Origin: Chaenocephalus aceratus
Lineage: Eukaryota; Chordata; Actinopteri; Perciformes; Channichthyidae
Direction of reading: 5' to 3'
DNA: 64,000 nt
Assembly: GCA_023974075.1 (NCBI GenBank)
Contig: CM043798.1
Coordinates: 3,915,397-3,979,396 of the forward strand
Positions within the stretch are counted from its first letter, which is position 1. Every line of letters begins with the position of its first letter. The notes below the pieces were generated by a model. The model ran no database searches. It saw nothing but the letters and a program-made list of their open reading frames with translations, and was not told the DNA's origin. Positions 21,516-32,619 of the stretch are shown in pieces. A program made the position numbers and the translations under genes.

Positions 21516-23378
21516 TGTTACGTTCCCTCTTTGCTAGGGGTAAGAAAGGGAAACGACAAGACCAGTTTGTAATTGGTATTGGTTACCGGTGGTTTTATTG
21601 GTAACGGCAAACTGAGCAAAACGTTGCACACAACCAGCTTGGCCCAACAACGGGTCAAGCTGTCACTAGTTCACAAAAGGGTCTCCAAAAGAGAGTAGCC
21701 CAGTACTATACAAAAGAAAGAAAATACCTCACTTCTAAAGTGGAAACAAACAACAAAACGGGACTGTGAGCAAACACAGCTGGTGCGGGTCTACAGGTGC
21801 TAATCACCTGGATCTACGCAATATACACACAGGAATGCTGATCTACAGGTGCTAATCACCTGGGTCTAAGCTGTTTCACAAGGTAACTATCCTAAGTGCG
21901 GTTCTACAGGATCTAAGCAACCTGGATCTACGCAACACACAAACCCTACACTAAACACAGAATACCACGACACACTGCTAACCAGTGTGCTCGCACAGAA
22001 CCCTACAGAATACACACTGCTAGTCAGTCTACAGCAGGGGTGGGGAACCTTTTTCCTCTCAAGGGCCATTTCAATGTTTACAATATCCTTAGAAGGCCGT
22101 ACAAGTTATTGACCTCTGCTTAAAAAAAACTAAAATCACAGCCCATTCATTTCATTCTGTGCAAAGAAAAAGCAACCTCTTAATCCAGATATCTCACCAT
22201 GACTCGCGTATGCATGCACGTGCAGGGTGTGGCGTGACCACCAAAACAGAAAGATATGGACACAAGATGTGTGCAAATGTATTTAGTTTCCTATCCATGT
22301 GAACATGATTTAAGTGGGGGGGGGACCTAACCTCCTCTAGGGGGGTCCGGGGGTCATGCTCCCCTTGGAAGATTTGTTTTTAAATGTTGAAGTTAAAAGC
22401 ACCAATCTGGTGCACTTTGAGAGCAACATTAGGAGATCTAGGGACACATCTCTCAACACCCAAACACAACTGTAAGCAGATTTTCTTTTAATTTATGGAT
22501 ATTTGACAAATCACTCCCCTTTCAAACTGTATTCTTCTTTATTAATAACTGTCATATAGTATTTTATACCCGTTTACTTTATTCTCTTATTTTTTTTACA
22601 ACTATAATGATCATATAAAGATGTGCCTTTACCTCACTGGTTGTAGAAAAAGCTTCTTATATTCGTTAGCATAGCTAGCTAACCAGATGCTAATGATAAC
22701 AACACAGTTATTGACTGTCTGATCAGAATGACAGATGAGCAGATCGCCACTGGGCTTTCAACTAAAGACACAGACACGCAGAAACTGCGGCATGTGTATG
22801 GACTTATCGGTACTGCAATTTCTGAAGTGGCGTTCTGGTGCTCCCTGTCAGAACTGCACCCCTGTCAGTCGAGACATATACCACGTGATGACACGTTAGG
22901 CTCGTGTTGTGTTCAAGGACCCTGACCTTGGCCAGGAAAAACAGGCACTCGCTTGTTTAATTTTGTTGCGTTCTAGATTTCTTTAATTTTTTTATTTTTT
23001 GCGTGTGTTTATAAATTACCTCGAGGGCCTTACCAAATTGTCTCGCGGGCCGTATACGGCCGGAGGTTCCCCACCCCTGGTCTACAGAATCACAGGAGGA
23101 AGGCTTTGTCACAATGAGAGGGTTGAGGCGTCGGTCACACAATACAGAGCCTCCAGAGTGTTGTCCGTGCTCAGCCTTTATACTCCTCCCCAGCAGGTGT
23201 GCGCCGGCTGTGCGCTGCGATTGGCCGCCGTCAATCCAATCCCCATCTTCAGAGGCGGACCAGGAGATGGGCAGCCAATGATGTTGGCGCAACCACACAG
23301 CTCATTTACATGAACACACGCACACAGCTGAAAACACTCACAGGCAGATTAATGAGCAGACAAACAGCATCCGTAACA
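21516..23378 (-). repeat. Gmr1-like 3' LTR, enlarged by a hAT insertion
   Basis: 1863 bases, of which 22035-23079 is an inserted hAT element plus its 8-bp duplication; without it the LTR is about 810 bases against 806 for the other LTR. It shares the CTACAGGTGCTAATCACCTG internal repeats. Confidence 0.92.
22035..23079. mobile_element. Non-autonomous hAT element inside the Gmr1-like LTR
   Basis: Ends CAGGGGTGGGGAACC and GGTTCCCCACCCCTG are perfect 15-bp inverted termini. GTCTACAG occurs on both sides (22027-22034 and 23080-23087), and the other LTR shows the empty site TAGTCAGTCTACAGAATC at about 28750. The inside holds AT-rich non-coding sequence; a 65-codon frame at 22728 has no recognisable transposase domain. 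It is the youngest layer of a three-level nest: hAT in Gmr1-like in BEL. Confidence 0.95.
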
Positions 23379-23396
23379 CCCCCCCCCCCCCTTAAA
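23379..23396 (-). promoter_or_regulatory. Polypurine tract of the Gmr1-like element
   Basis: On the minus strand TTTTAA is followed by an uninterrupted run of about 14 G directly before the LTR TGTTACG. A purine tract here primes plus-strand DNA synthesis in LTR elements. Confidence 0.8.
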
Positions 23397-23459
23397 ACAC
23401 AACCCCCACAGGGTTTTTGTGAACCATAACACCTCACAACACCATGACCACAGAACACA

Positions 23460-24668
23460 TCACTCCAGTCTAGACAGAGCATCTGCGAACACATTTTCTG
23501 AACCTTTCTTGTGTCAGATTTGCAGGTTGTAGTCCTGGACGATCAGAGCCCACCGCATGAGACGCTGATTGTGGTTGTACATGCGGGACAAAAAGACAAT
23601 GGGGTTATGATCGGTAAACACTGCAACCGGCAAAGAACTAGACCCGACATAAACCTCAAAATGCTGGAGAGCTAACAACAAAGCAAGGGTCTCATTTTCA
23701 ATGGTAGAGTAGCGTACCTGATGTTTGTTGAACTTACGGGAGAAATAGCAGACAGGATGATCAACTCCCGCCGCATCTTCCTGCAGTAAAACAGCACCGG
23801 CCCCCACTGCACTAGCATCCACCTCAAGTTTAAAGGGCTTCGCAAGATCGGGAGCAGCGAGCACAGGAGCGTGACTCAAAAGTTTCTTTACACACTCAAA
23901 GGCATGCTGGCACTCAGGGGTCCAAACATAATCCACCTTGGGACTTATCAACCTAGTGAGGGGTTGGGCTACAGTGGAGAAGTTGCGGCAGAAACTGCGG
24001 TAGTAGCCTGCCATGCCGAGGAAACGGCGGAGATCACTCCTGGTGCCGGGCACCGCACATTCAGACACCGCAGTAACCTTAACCTCCACTGGTCTGACTT
24101 GGCCTTGCCCAACCAGCTTTCCTAAATAGGTGACCGTAGCTTTACCAAACTCACATTTGGCCAGATTCAAAGTAAGAGACGCCTGTGCGAGCCGGGTGAA
24201 TACCTGCCCCAGGATCTTCATGTGCATCTCCCATGTGGGCGTGTACACAATGAGATCATCCAAATATGCATTACAATTGCTTATTCCGGAGAGGACAGTA
24301 TTCACCAATCTTTGAAATGTAGCGGGAGCGTTACACATACCAAACGCCATGACTGTATATTGCAGAAAACAGTCAGGTGTAGCGAAAGCGGATATTTTTG
24401 AGGCACGGTCCGTTAAAGGTACCTGCCAGTAACCTTTAAGTAGGTCCAATTTACTGACATACTTAGCGGAACCTAAATTATCGATGCAATCCTCCATTCT
24501 CGGCAATGGGTAGCAATCTGTCACCGTAACAGCGTTCACCTTACGGTAGTCCGTAATAAAGCGCGGAGAACCATCAGATTTCGCCTCTACCAGACACGGC
24601 GAACACCATGGGCTAGAGCTCTGTGTCGCCAGGCCATTTGTTACAAGATAGTCAGCCTCCTGTTTCAT
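23460..24668 (-). pseudogene. Gmr1-like reverse transcriptase-RNase H
   Basis: RT motifs in order: WCSPCLVEAKSDGSPRFITDYRKVN (about 24605-24535), LDLLKGYWQVPL (about 24450-24415), MAFGMCNAPATFQR (24350-24309) and AYLDDLIVY with YLDD at 24255-24266, followed by the thumb and LRRFLGMAGYYRSFC (24022 onward). RNase H: KLEVDASAVGAGAVL (about 23830) with the first Asp, ENETLALLLAL with the Glu, and VFTDHNPIVFL (about 23610) with the second Asp. An in-frame TGA at about 23514 follows NLQI; the reading then carries on to ADALSRLE, the usual end of Gypsy RNase H, before a terminal stop. Length is normal. The TGA could be CGA altered by CpG decay. Confidence 0.9.
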
Positions 24669-26633
24669 AAGTGCGCGTTTGGTCGGGTTGGCACGGTACG
24701 GATGCCGCTTAATCGGCCCTTTACATCGATGTCATGCGTTATCACATTTTGTGTCGGGACATCATGGAAAAGGCTCGGGAATCGATCCACCAACTGGGTT
24801 ATGTCATGCTGCTGGGCCTCCTGCAGATGACCTAACACAGTGGGAAATGTCTTTACCATCTCCGAGTTGCACAACCGAGCACCCGGCTGGTGATGTGAGC
24901 GCATTACCAAACCGTCGTCAGATGGGCCGGAACTATCTACCACTATTAACGCCGAAACAGCTACTCTTTGATTCTCCAAGCCGGCAGGCTGGCTATCAGC
25001 GGCGGCGCGGGAATGGTAGCGTTTCAACATATGAATATGACAGACGCGCGTTTTTCGCCGTCTCTCCGGAGTACAAATAACATAATCCGTGTCACTAAGA
25101 CAATCGTGGATTTCATATGGACCAAGGAATTTGGCTGAGAGCGCAGAGCCGGGGATAGGTAACAGTGCGAGGACCTTGTCACCTATTTCAAAGTGCCTAG
25201 GGACAGCGGCACGGTCATAATTACGCTTCATGACAGCTTGTGAAGCGGAGAGCGACTCTCTAGCGAGTGAATTTGCTCGGTGCAAACGCTCACGGAACTG
25301 ACTAACGTAATCTAATACTTTTTTATCAGGAGGACTATCAGCCGAAAGAAACTCATCGTGTAGGATTTTAAGTGGACCGCGGGGCGTATGGTCGAAGACG
25401 AGCTCCGCGGGACTGAATCCTAATGACTCCTGAACAGCTTCACGGGCTGCGAACAAAACGAATTCCCTCATCCCAATTTTTTTCTGTCTCCATACAGTAT
25501 TTTCGCAGCATGCTTTTTAAGGTCTGATGCCACCGTTCTAATGCCCCCTGCGACTCGGGATGATACGCACGAGATATCACATGTTTAACCTGCAGTGTTT
25601 GGAGGACCTGTTTGAACAATTTAGATTTAAAATGTGTCCCTTGGTCACTCTGGATTACTCGCGGAATTCCAAATGTAGAAAAGAACTTCGTCAAGGCCTT
25701 AACTACATTTGTTGAAGTAATGCTACGCAGCGGAATCGCTTCCGGAAAACGAGTCGACGTACACATTATCGTGAGTAAATACTGTTGACGTGTTTTCGTA
25801 CGTGGTAAAGGACCAACACAGTCTATCAACACCCGGTCAAAGGGCTCACCTATAGCAGGTATGGGATGTAACGGAGCCTGCGGAATTTTTTTATTAGGCT
25901 TACCGACAACCTGGCACACATGACAGCAGCGGCAGAAGCTAGAGACATCTTTCTTTAAACCTGGCCAAAAGAAATGCTTCAGAATTATTTGGTAGGTTTT
26001 TGTCACGCCCAAGTGTCCCGACCATTGACTTTCATGCGCTACAGATAGCACATGTTGACGGTATGGCACCGGCACGACTACTTGATGCACTACACTCCAG
26101 TCAGCTTCACCAGTAGCAGTGAGGGACCATTGGCGCACTAATATCTCCTTATCCAATAAATAAGCCACCTTCTCACCCCTTGCTTTGTCATTACTCACCA
26201 CCTGCTCGAAACACTTCGCAAGCGTCGGATCCGCCCTCTGCGCGGCGAGTAACCGCTCTCGGGTTACCGGGAGTGTGGAACCGTCAACGGCTGGGCTGGC
26301 AGGTTGCGCTGGTGCAGCGGTCATAGCAGGGAGAACGGAATTCGCCACTACTGGCTTTTCCTCCGGCATTTTCTCATCTGTAAACAGGGTCCCAAACATA
26401 GTATCATTTAGCGACACCTCCGAGTCACTCTTACGCGCCTGCGCGCGGGTGACAGCACAAATGGGGAAAATGTGAGCATTTGTGGCCTCAGACAACACAG
26501 TCTGAGGAGAATCCACTATTTCAAGTGCAGGAGTTACCTTACCTCCTGCGATGTCGTTCCCCATTAAAAGGACTATACCCCGTATAGGTAATGCTGGGCA
26601 CACAGCAACAAGGAAAAATCCAGTAATTAATTG
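24669..26633 (-). pseudogene. Gmr1-like integrase (upstream of RT)
   Basis: The zinc-binding H-H-C-C domain is AHESQWSGHLG ... FCRCCHVC (about 26040-25918). The catalytic core carries VLIDCVGPLP (first Asp, about 25830), IQSDQGTHFKSK (second Asp, about 25655) and HPESQGALERW (Glu, about 25560-25530). A frameshift in an A run near 25465-25475 moves the C-terminal part (FSPAELVFDHTPRGP, then GDKVLALLPIPG and KFLGPYEI, a GPY/F-like module near 25120) into another frame, and a second shift near 24665 returns to the original frame at the RT. Before the zinc domain lies a spacer of about 150 residues. Its position before RT is the Gmr1 hallmark. Confidence 0.9.
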
Positions 26634-26636
26634 TTA

Positions 26637-28145
26637 CTGTATGTGTACATTGTGTACGGGACGGGGCACGTAACCCATTTCAATGCCACATAATAGTGAT
26701 CCATACCCACACGCTGACTTGTCTGAGAATGGCAGAGCCGAGGCAACAATCACTGACTGTGAGCCTCCAGTGTCTCGTAGAATGCGGACGGGTCTCTGAT
26801 CGTCTGACTCACCCGTTAGTGATATCAACCCATCGAACACAAAAGGCCTGAAACAGGGATCTATTTCTTCCTCAGTGTCAGGTGTGGAAATACTGAGTGA
26901 GTTAGTGTTGATTAAGCCGATGCCTTTCGGCCTGGTCACATTTGGTGACTGCTCCTTCCGCTTCAGAATTAGGCAATTATTAATAAGATGCCCAGGCTGA
27001 TGACAATAGTGACACTCTCTCTCCTCTTTGTTCCTCATGAATCCTCTCGCTGGCTGACCAACAAGTGCACCCGGCATGCGACGAGAGTTCTCAGCAATAG
27101 CCGGAGAAAACACCGTTTTATGCATTAGCACATATTCGTCCGCCAGTACAGCAGCTGCGGCGAGAGATTGCACTTTCTGATCATTTATATGCCCCACAAT
27201 ACGGTCAGGCAATCCTCTCTTAAATTCCTCCATCAGGATTAATTCTTTAAAGGCAGAATACTCTGCAGCGTCACATGATTCAATCCATGTATGGAGCAAC
27301 ATCCCCTTCTCCCTGGCATACTCGACCTGTGTTTGATTAGCCCCATTTCTGTGATTCCGGAACTTCTGCCGATAAGACTAGGGAACTAACTCATACACCC
27401 TAAGTATGGCACGCTTCACCAGGTCATAATTTAGGCTGTCCTCCACTGAAAGAGCAGCAACCGCCTCCTGAGCTCTCCCGTGAAGTTTACACTGCACTAA
27501 CAGAGCCCAGGCGTCAGCCGGCCACTGTAATGCCGCTGCCATGCGTTCAAACGCACCGAAATACGCATCCACTTCAGTCTCACGGAAAACCGGCACCAAC
27601 GCAACATTTTTTCCTACATTGAAGGCAGGTGGATGAGAAGGAAGTGAAAAGCTTTCTCTAGGATTGCCAACAACACCGGATGTGCGCAGTTCGGAGTCTA
27701 GCTCCATCTGCCGTATCCGGATCCGGACTTCCTTATCTGCCTCGATTTTCCTTATTTCCAACTGGAACTGCCTGTCTTGCTCCCCGTCTTTAGCCTCTAG
27801 CTGAAGCCGGGCGAGATGGATTTTTAGTTTATTCCCTTCCCGGGAATCTGTGCTGCCCACAGGAGAGGATGGACCTCTGCGAGACGGCGTGAGCGATGCC
27901 TCACACAACTCGCCCCCCTCGCTGTCATCACTCTTTTCCTCAGTACCTATAAACTTCGCCGCCTGCCTCTGACTTAACGGGTCTTCAGCTACCACATCAG
28001 ACACTGGGAGCTCAACCGGTACCAATAACTCTTTCTTCACCATCTCTTCCACCACCAATGCCTTCAACTCTTTCTTTAATATCTGCCGACTTACCACAAG
28101 ACTGAAGTGCCAGACCAAGAACGCTGCCATGTCAAACGATGCCAT
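26637..28145 (-). pseudogene. Gmr1-like Gag-protease, SCAN-related capsid
   Basis: The likely start is MASFDMAAFL at 28145. A charged coiled-coil region follows (about 27850-27700), then a capsid-like domain ending YDLVKRAILRVYELVP. An in-frame TAG at 27378-27380 interrupts it. The frame continues with YRQKFR, EYAREKGMLLHTWIESC and LILMEEFKRGLPDRI (about 27375-27200), which resembles the SCAN domain of vertebrate zinc-finger proteins; SCAN is held to derive from Gmr1-like capsids. A zinc knuckle CHYCHQPGHLINNC is at 26973-27014. The protease motif RILRDTGGSQS is at about 26795. An in-frame TAA follows at 26634-26636. All parts share one frame, so gag and pol were probably one polyprotein. Confidence 0.85.
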
Positions 28146-28225
28146 ACCTGAGTGTACCGCCCACACGTTTTACCAAGTTTTTAGCCACAATACAACCACC
28201 TATAACCCCAGGAATTGATTTAAAG

Positions 28226-28243
28226 ATCCCGGATGAGTCCCCA
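28226..28243 (-). promoter_or_regulatory. Primer-binding site, tRNA-Pro-like
   Basis: Minus-strand TGGGGACTCATCCGGGAT lies two bases inside the 5' LTR end. It matches the 18-nt complement of vertebrate tRNA-Pro 3' ends, TGGGGGCTCGTCCGGGAT, at 16 of 18 positions; both differences are G to A. The tRNA comparison is from general knowledge. Confidence 0.75.
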
Positions 28244-28245
28244 CG

Positions 28246-29051
28246 TGTTACGTTCCCTCTTTGCTAGGGGTAAGAAAGGGAAACGACACGACCAGTTTGT
28301 AATTGGTATTGGTTACCGGTGGTTTTATTGGTAACGGCAAACTGAGCAAAACGTTGCACACAACCAGCTTGGCCCAACAACGGGTCAAGCTGTCACTAGT
28401 TCACAAAAGGGTCTCCAAAAGAGAGTAGCCCAGTACTATACAAAAGAAAGAAAATACCTCACTTCTAAAGTGGAAACAAACAACAAAACGGGACTGTGAG
28501 CAAACACAGCTGGTGTGGGTCTACAGGTGCTAATCACCTGGATCTACGCAATATACACACAGGAATGCTGATCTACAGGTGCTAATCACCTGGGTGTAAG
28601 CTGTTTCACAAGGTAACTATCCTAAGTGCGGTTCTACAGGAGCTAAGCAACCTGGATCTACGCAACACACACACAAACCCTACACTAAACACAGAATACC
28701 ACGACACACTGCTAACCAGTGTGCTCGCACAGAACCTACAAACACTGCTAGTCAGTCTACAGAATCACAGGAGGAAGGCTTTGTCACAATGAGAGGGTTG
28801 AGGCGTCTGTCACACAATACAGAGCCTCCAGAGTGTTGTCCGTGCTCAGCCTTTATACTCCTCCCCAGCAGGTGTGCACCGGCTGTGCGCTGCGATTGGC
28901 CGCCGTCAATCCAATCCCCATCTTCAGAGGCGGACCAGGAGATGGGCAGCCAATGATGTTGGCGCAACCACACAGCTCATTTACATGAACACACACACAC
29001 AGCTGAAAACACTCAGGCAGATTAATGAGCAGACAAACAGCATCCGTAACA
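28246..29051 (-). repeat. Gmr1-like 5' LTR
   Basis: 806 bases, TGTTACG...GTAACA on the plus strand. It is nearly identical to 21516-23378 outside the hAT insertion; visible differences include single bases near 28289, 28516 and 28597 and a short ACAC length change near 28670. Confidence 0.93.
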
Positions 29052-29444
29052 GAAGCACTAACCCCTAACCATCTTTTGCTGCTAAAAACCAAGCCATCTT
29101 TTCCACCTGGACTGTTTCATAAAGAGGACATATATGCTCGTCGAAGATGGAAACAAGTTCAGTACATCTCAGACTTGTTTTGGAAACGATGGATTAAGGA
29201 GTACTTGCCTCTACTCCAGGAACGACAGAAGTGGTCAAATGTCAAGCGCAACTTCATACCAGGAGATATTGTGCTCATAGTCGATGACTCAGCACCTCGC
29301 AATTCATGGCTTCCAGGAAGGATTGTACAAACCATTCCAGACAGAAGAGGACTTGTACGTCAGGTGCGAGTGAAGACAAAATCTAGCTATCTGGACAGGC
29401 CTATCACAAAGATCTGCCTTCTACAGGAAGCAGAAGAGCCGTGA
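29052..29444 (+). pseudogene. BEL/Pao integrase C-terminal domain, after the insertion
   Basis: After the second GAAGC the BEL frame resumes with [18 protein letters not shown], then [54 protein letters not shown] and a basic end. This is the conserved domain (DUF5641) that ends BEL/Pao integrases. It ends at TGA 29442-29444. Its frame is intact over 130 codons and is the direct continuation of 20658-21510, separated by 7.5 kb of nested element. Confidence 0.9.
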
Positions 29445-29686
29445 GGAAATTAGTGAACTTCATAGACCTTGATATTGATGTTTTTTCCGATTTTTTATTA
29501 AGTGATAGTAAAGATCACTCCTTCATAGGCTAACAAACTATATCTTTTTTATTTTATTTTTTGCCTAAAGAAGGAAAGGACACTTTAACAAAAGGACGTT
29601 TTATCCTTAAAAGTGTTTTCCTTGATTGTCTCCTACATAATTTTTCAGTTGTGTAATTATTATGTTGATATAATTAGGGGCCGGAA

Positions 29687-30053
29687 TGTAGGAGCCACAT
29701 ATGAAGCCATTTCTGTGTTTGTTAAGATACATGTTTTTTGAGTCACTATAGCTGGTGGGCGTGTCATTGCATTTGGGTGGTGACGTTTGTGCTTATATCC
29801 GGTTGCTTTTACCTGTGCACCGGGCAATAGATGGGGGAGTGAGCTAGAGAAGGACAATTTTTGTTGACCGCACGCACTCACGCACGCATACAAGGAGATA
29901 CGTACATGGATATGGAATATTGCATTTTTGGAAAGGAAATAAAAGGTCAAACGCATACTGTGTTGGAAGGACTGAGTTTTTGCACGTCCACAGTTTTTTT
30001 TCCCTTGTTTAGTCCCTCGCGGCACTTTGTTTAAAATTACTGCTGCAATAACA
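29687..30053 (+). repeat. BEL/Pao LTR
   Basis: Begins TGTAGGAGCC right after the purine tract AGGGGCCGGAA. AATAAAAGG at 29938-29946 is a plausible polyadenylation signal. The right boundary, at AATAACA, is estimated. The same ten starting bases begin the LTRs at 32973 (minus) and 63542 (minus). It serves as 3' LTR of BEL element 1 and lies directly before the Gag of BEL element 2, so it may belong to either or be shared. Confidence 0.7.
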
Positions 30054-30087
30054 TGCATCATCTACCTTTTCTGCTCGAATTAAAGCC

Positions 30088-31957
30088 CAGGCAGAAAGGG
30101 CGGCTTTAATCGAAAGGGCGGCAGCACTGAACAGTCAACATGAGCTTGATGTACAAGGGGAACAATTAAAACAACAGTTGGAACAACAGAAACAACAGTT
30201 GGAACAACAGGAAGAACAGGTGAAACGGAAAAAGGAACAATTAGATATACAAACTAAACTGGCAGAAGCCAATGCCAGGCTAAATGTGCTCAGCATGGGA
30301 TCAAGACACACCTCTAGAGCATCAGATGGGATGAGCTCTTACTTCAGAAACCCCTCAGCAAGATTTAACCTACATGCAACTGAATTCTTGCCTCATCAAG
30401 CCGAAACCTCTATTCCCAGACAAAGTATACAGACACATGTGCAGGGACATGTTGACATCACACCACCTGTAATCAACAATGGTAATCAAGGTGACATCTA
30501 TAACCTAATCCAGAGGCAAAATGACATCACTGCTATGCTGGCTCAACAACATCTCACTTCTACTTTACCTCCAAGAGACATTCCTGTTTATGATGGTGAC
30601 CCATTGCAGTTTGAAGCCTTCATCCGTGCATTTGAAAGGGGAGTACAGCGGAAAACTGATGATGAAAGTGACTGCATGCATTACCTAGAGCAATACACTA
30701 GAGGACAACCAAAGGACCTAGTGCGCAGCTGCCAACATCTGCCTCCAGCTCAAGGTTATCAAAGGACAAAACAGCTGCTTAAAGAGCACTTTGGTAATGA
30801 ACACAAGATTGCCACTGCATACATGAATAAAGCATTTACCTGGACAATGATCAAAGCCGAAGATGTGGAAGCACTGCAAGCGGTCTCTTTGTTCCTAAGA
30901 GGTTGTTGCAATGCAATGGAACATCTCACCTATATGGATGAAATGAATGTTATTTCAAACATGAAACCCATACTTCAGAAACTACCCTACAGACTCAGAG
31001 ACAAGTGGAGGAATAGAGCATGTCAGCTAGAGGAAGAGCGTGGGCATCGAGCTACATTTCCTGACCTTGTCAACTTTATAGAAAGGCAAGTGAAGATACT
31101 GTCAGATCCTCTGTTTGGAAGCATCCAGGATGATAAACCAACTGCAGCTATCAAAACTGTTATCTCTACCTTTTCAAGGGGAACACCAAGCCTAAGAGGA
31201 AGTAGTTTTGCAACCATTATTACCTGCCCAAGAACACCAGTGCTAGAACATGCAACAACGAATGGAATGAAAATACCTCCATCAACCACCAACTCCCTAC
31301 ATTTGTGTTTGTTCTGCAGAAGAAGTGGTCACTCATTGGAGCAGTGCCCACACATCCTAAAGAAAACACAGAGAAACAATTGACTTCTTGAAAGGAAAAG
31401 GGGTGTGTTTTGGATGCCTAAAAATAGGACGCATGAGCAAACACTGCCACAGTCGTTTGACATGTTATGTGTGCAATGAAAGTCATCCTGAAATACTCCA
31501 CATTGAACAAAAAGGCAAAAGAGAGGAAGCAGAACACACAAGACCGAATGAGAAGCCAATGGAAAGTAATAGTGTCATCTCACCTCATACATGTGGGCAC
31601 ATTGGGGCCAATGATGAGAACTCCATCTTCTCCATTGTACCAGTACAAGTAAAGAGCCACAAAGGGGACAAAGTGTTACAAACTTATGCATTTCTGGACC
31701 ATGGAAGTTCATCTACCTTTTGCACACAAAGTTTAATGAGGAGGCTAAACCTTACAGGACAAAGGACTAACATTCTCCTAAAGACAATGAATCAGAAACA
31801 AATTGTGTCTAGTCATCATATCTCTGGTTTGGAAATATCGAGTCTGGACGAAAACAATTTCCTTCAACTATCCGATGTCTTCACACATAAAACCATGCCT
31901 GTTTCCAAGCACAATATTCCTCTACAAGAAGATCTGGAAAAATGGCCTTACTTAATG
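30088..31957 (+). pseudogene. BEL/Pao element 2, Gag-protease, truncated both sides
   Basis: Related to 16009-18600 throughout: a glutamine-rich coiled coil (KQQLEQQ repeats, 30165-30230), the Gag core with RDIPVYDGDPLQFEAFIRAFE (about 30570-30632), LRGSSFATIIT, a zinc knuckle CLFCRRSGHSLEQC (31306-31347), a frameshift near 31375, the second knuckle CFGCLKIGRMSKHC (about 31409-31450; the knuckle His is replaced by Arg), and the protease loop AFLDHGSSSTFC (about 31690-31725; the catalytic DPG/DTG is now DHG). It breaks off after KWPYL at about 31957 against minus-strand BEL element 3. The N-terminus of Gag is missing. Confidence 0.85.
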
Positions 31958-32218
31958 ATTTGCTTTTAATTCATCACACAGCTTCATAAATTCAAACAGT
32001 TTCAACTGTATTTCCTTTGCATTGTCTTTTGAGCTCATACGCTCTTTCAGTCTTTCCATTAACTTCTTTACTTGCTTGTAGCTAAAGTTTCTTGCTTTTT
32101 GACAGTTTGCAATAAACAATTCCAATCCTTTGGCAGTGTGAGTGATAATCCATTTTTCTCTCACAGATTGCAGTCCAACAACGCCATCTTGTGACGTGAC
32201 GTCAGATTTCACAGACAT
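31955..32218 (-). pseudogene. BEL/Pao element 3, Gag N-terminus
   Basis: MSVKSDVTSQDG starts an 88-codon frame with a basic helical segment (EKWIITHTAKGLELF, KQVKKLMERLKERM) like the N-terminus of fish BEL Gag proteins, the very part lacking in elements 1 and 2. It stops at the junction with element 2. The matching LTR lies upstream on the minus strand (to 32973). The family call depends mainly on that LTR, since this N-terminal region is weakly conserved. Confidence 0.55.
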
Positions 32219-32619
32219 GATTAATGTTCACTGTCCCTTTAAGTTTCGTTTTCAGGAATTTTCCGTTAGCCGAAAGCGCGCTGTTTCAAACAGCTGACAT
32301 CGTTGCAGCATTACATCCATTTACTAAGCCATTGTCCAATACAGCTTAATATCTCCAATACAATCCTCTTATCCTGCTGCACAGTGCACATACCTGGCCG
32401 CTTTCCCAATCTTGGCTCTCAGCCTCTCCGGTGAGCACAGGTGGGAACAATCTCCAGCTGATTGTGGCGTGTGCAGCTGATCCGTGATGACATGTCGATT
32501 GTGCAATAATCCAATTGTTTGTTTCCGGTGAAAACGATCCTTAATCCATGGTGAAGTGATTCTTATTGTCCAGTTTTACTCCGAGAGTACGATTCCACTT
32601 AATGTAATGGCAATTACAT

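Larger units (their letters stand above)
21516..29051 (-). mobile_element. Gmr1-like Ty3/Gypsy retrotransposon with integrase before RT
   Basis: The LTR pair 21516-23378 and 28246-29051 begins TGTTACG and ends GTAACA, flanked by the 5-bp duplication GAAGC (21511-21515 and 29052-29056). On the minus strand the order is Gag, protease, integrase, RT, RNase H. This copia-like order within Ty3/Gypsy defines the Gmr1-like group first seen in cod; other Gypsy elements place RT before integrase. A tRNA-Pro-like primer-binding site (28226-28243) and a G-run polypurine tract (23379-23396) are in the right places. The LTRs differ at only a few positions apart from the hAT insertion, so insertion was fairly recent; nonetheless it carries three in-frame stops and two frameshifts. 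Confidence 0.92.
16009..30053 (+). mobile_element. BEL/Pao LTR retrotransposon 1, split by the Gmr1-like element
   Basis: Gag, protease, RT, RNase H and integrase run from 16009 to 21510, stop at the GAAGC duplication of the inserted minus-strand element, and resume at 29057 with the integrase C-terminal domain to 29444. A purine-rich ATTAGGGGCCGGAA tract precedes the LTR (29687-30053), which begins TGTAGGAGCC as do two other BEL LTRs in the window. The 5' LTR and gag start are missing: the piggyBac TTAA lies 90 bases upstream of the first usable codon. Frames change several times, so the element is dead. Confidence 0.88.

Noticed and set aside
23514..23516. In-frame TGA in Gmr1-like RNase H read as selenocysteine or programmed readthrough
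   Set aside because: No SECIS-type context can be judged, several other stops and frameshifts are present, and CGA to TGA decay is simpler.
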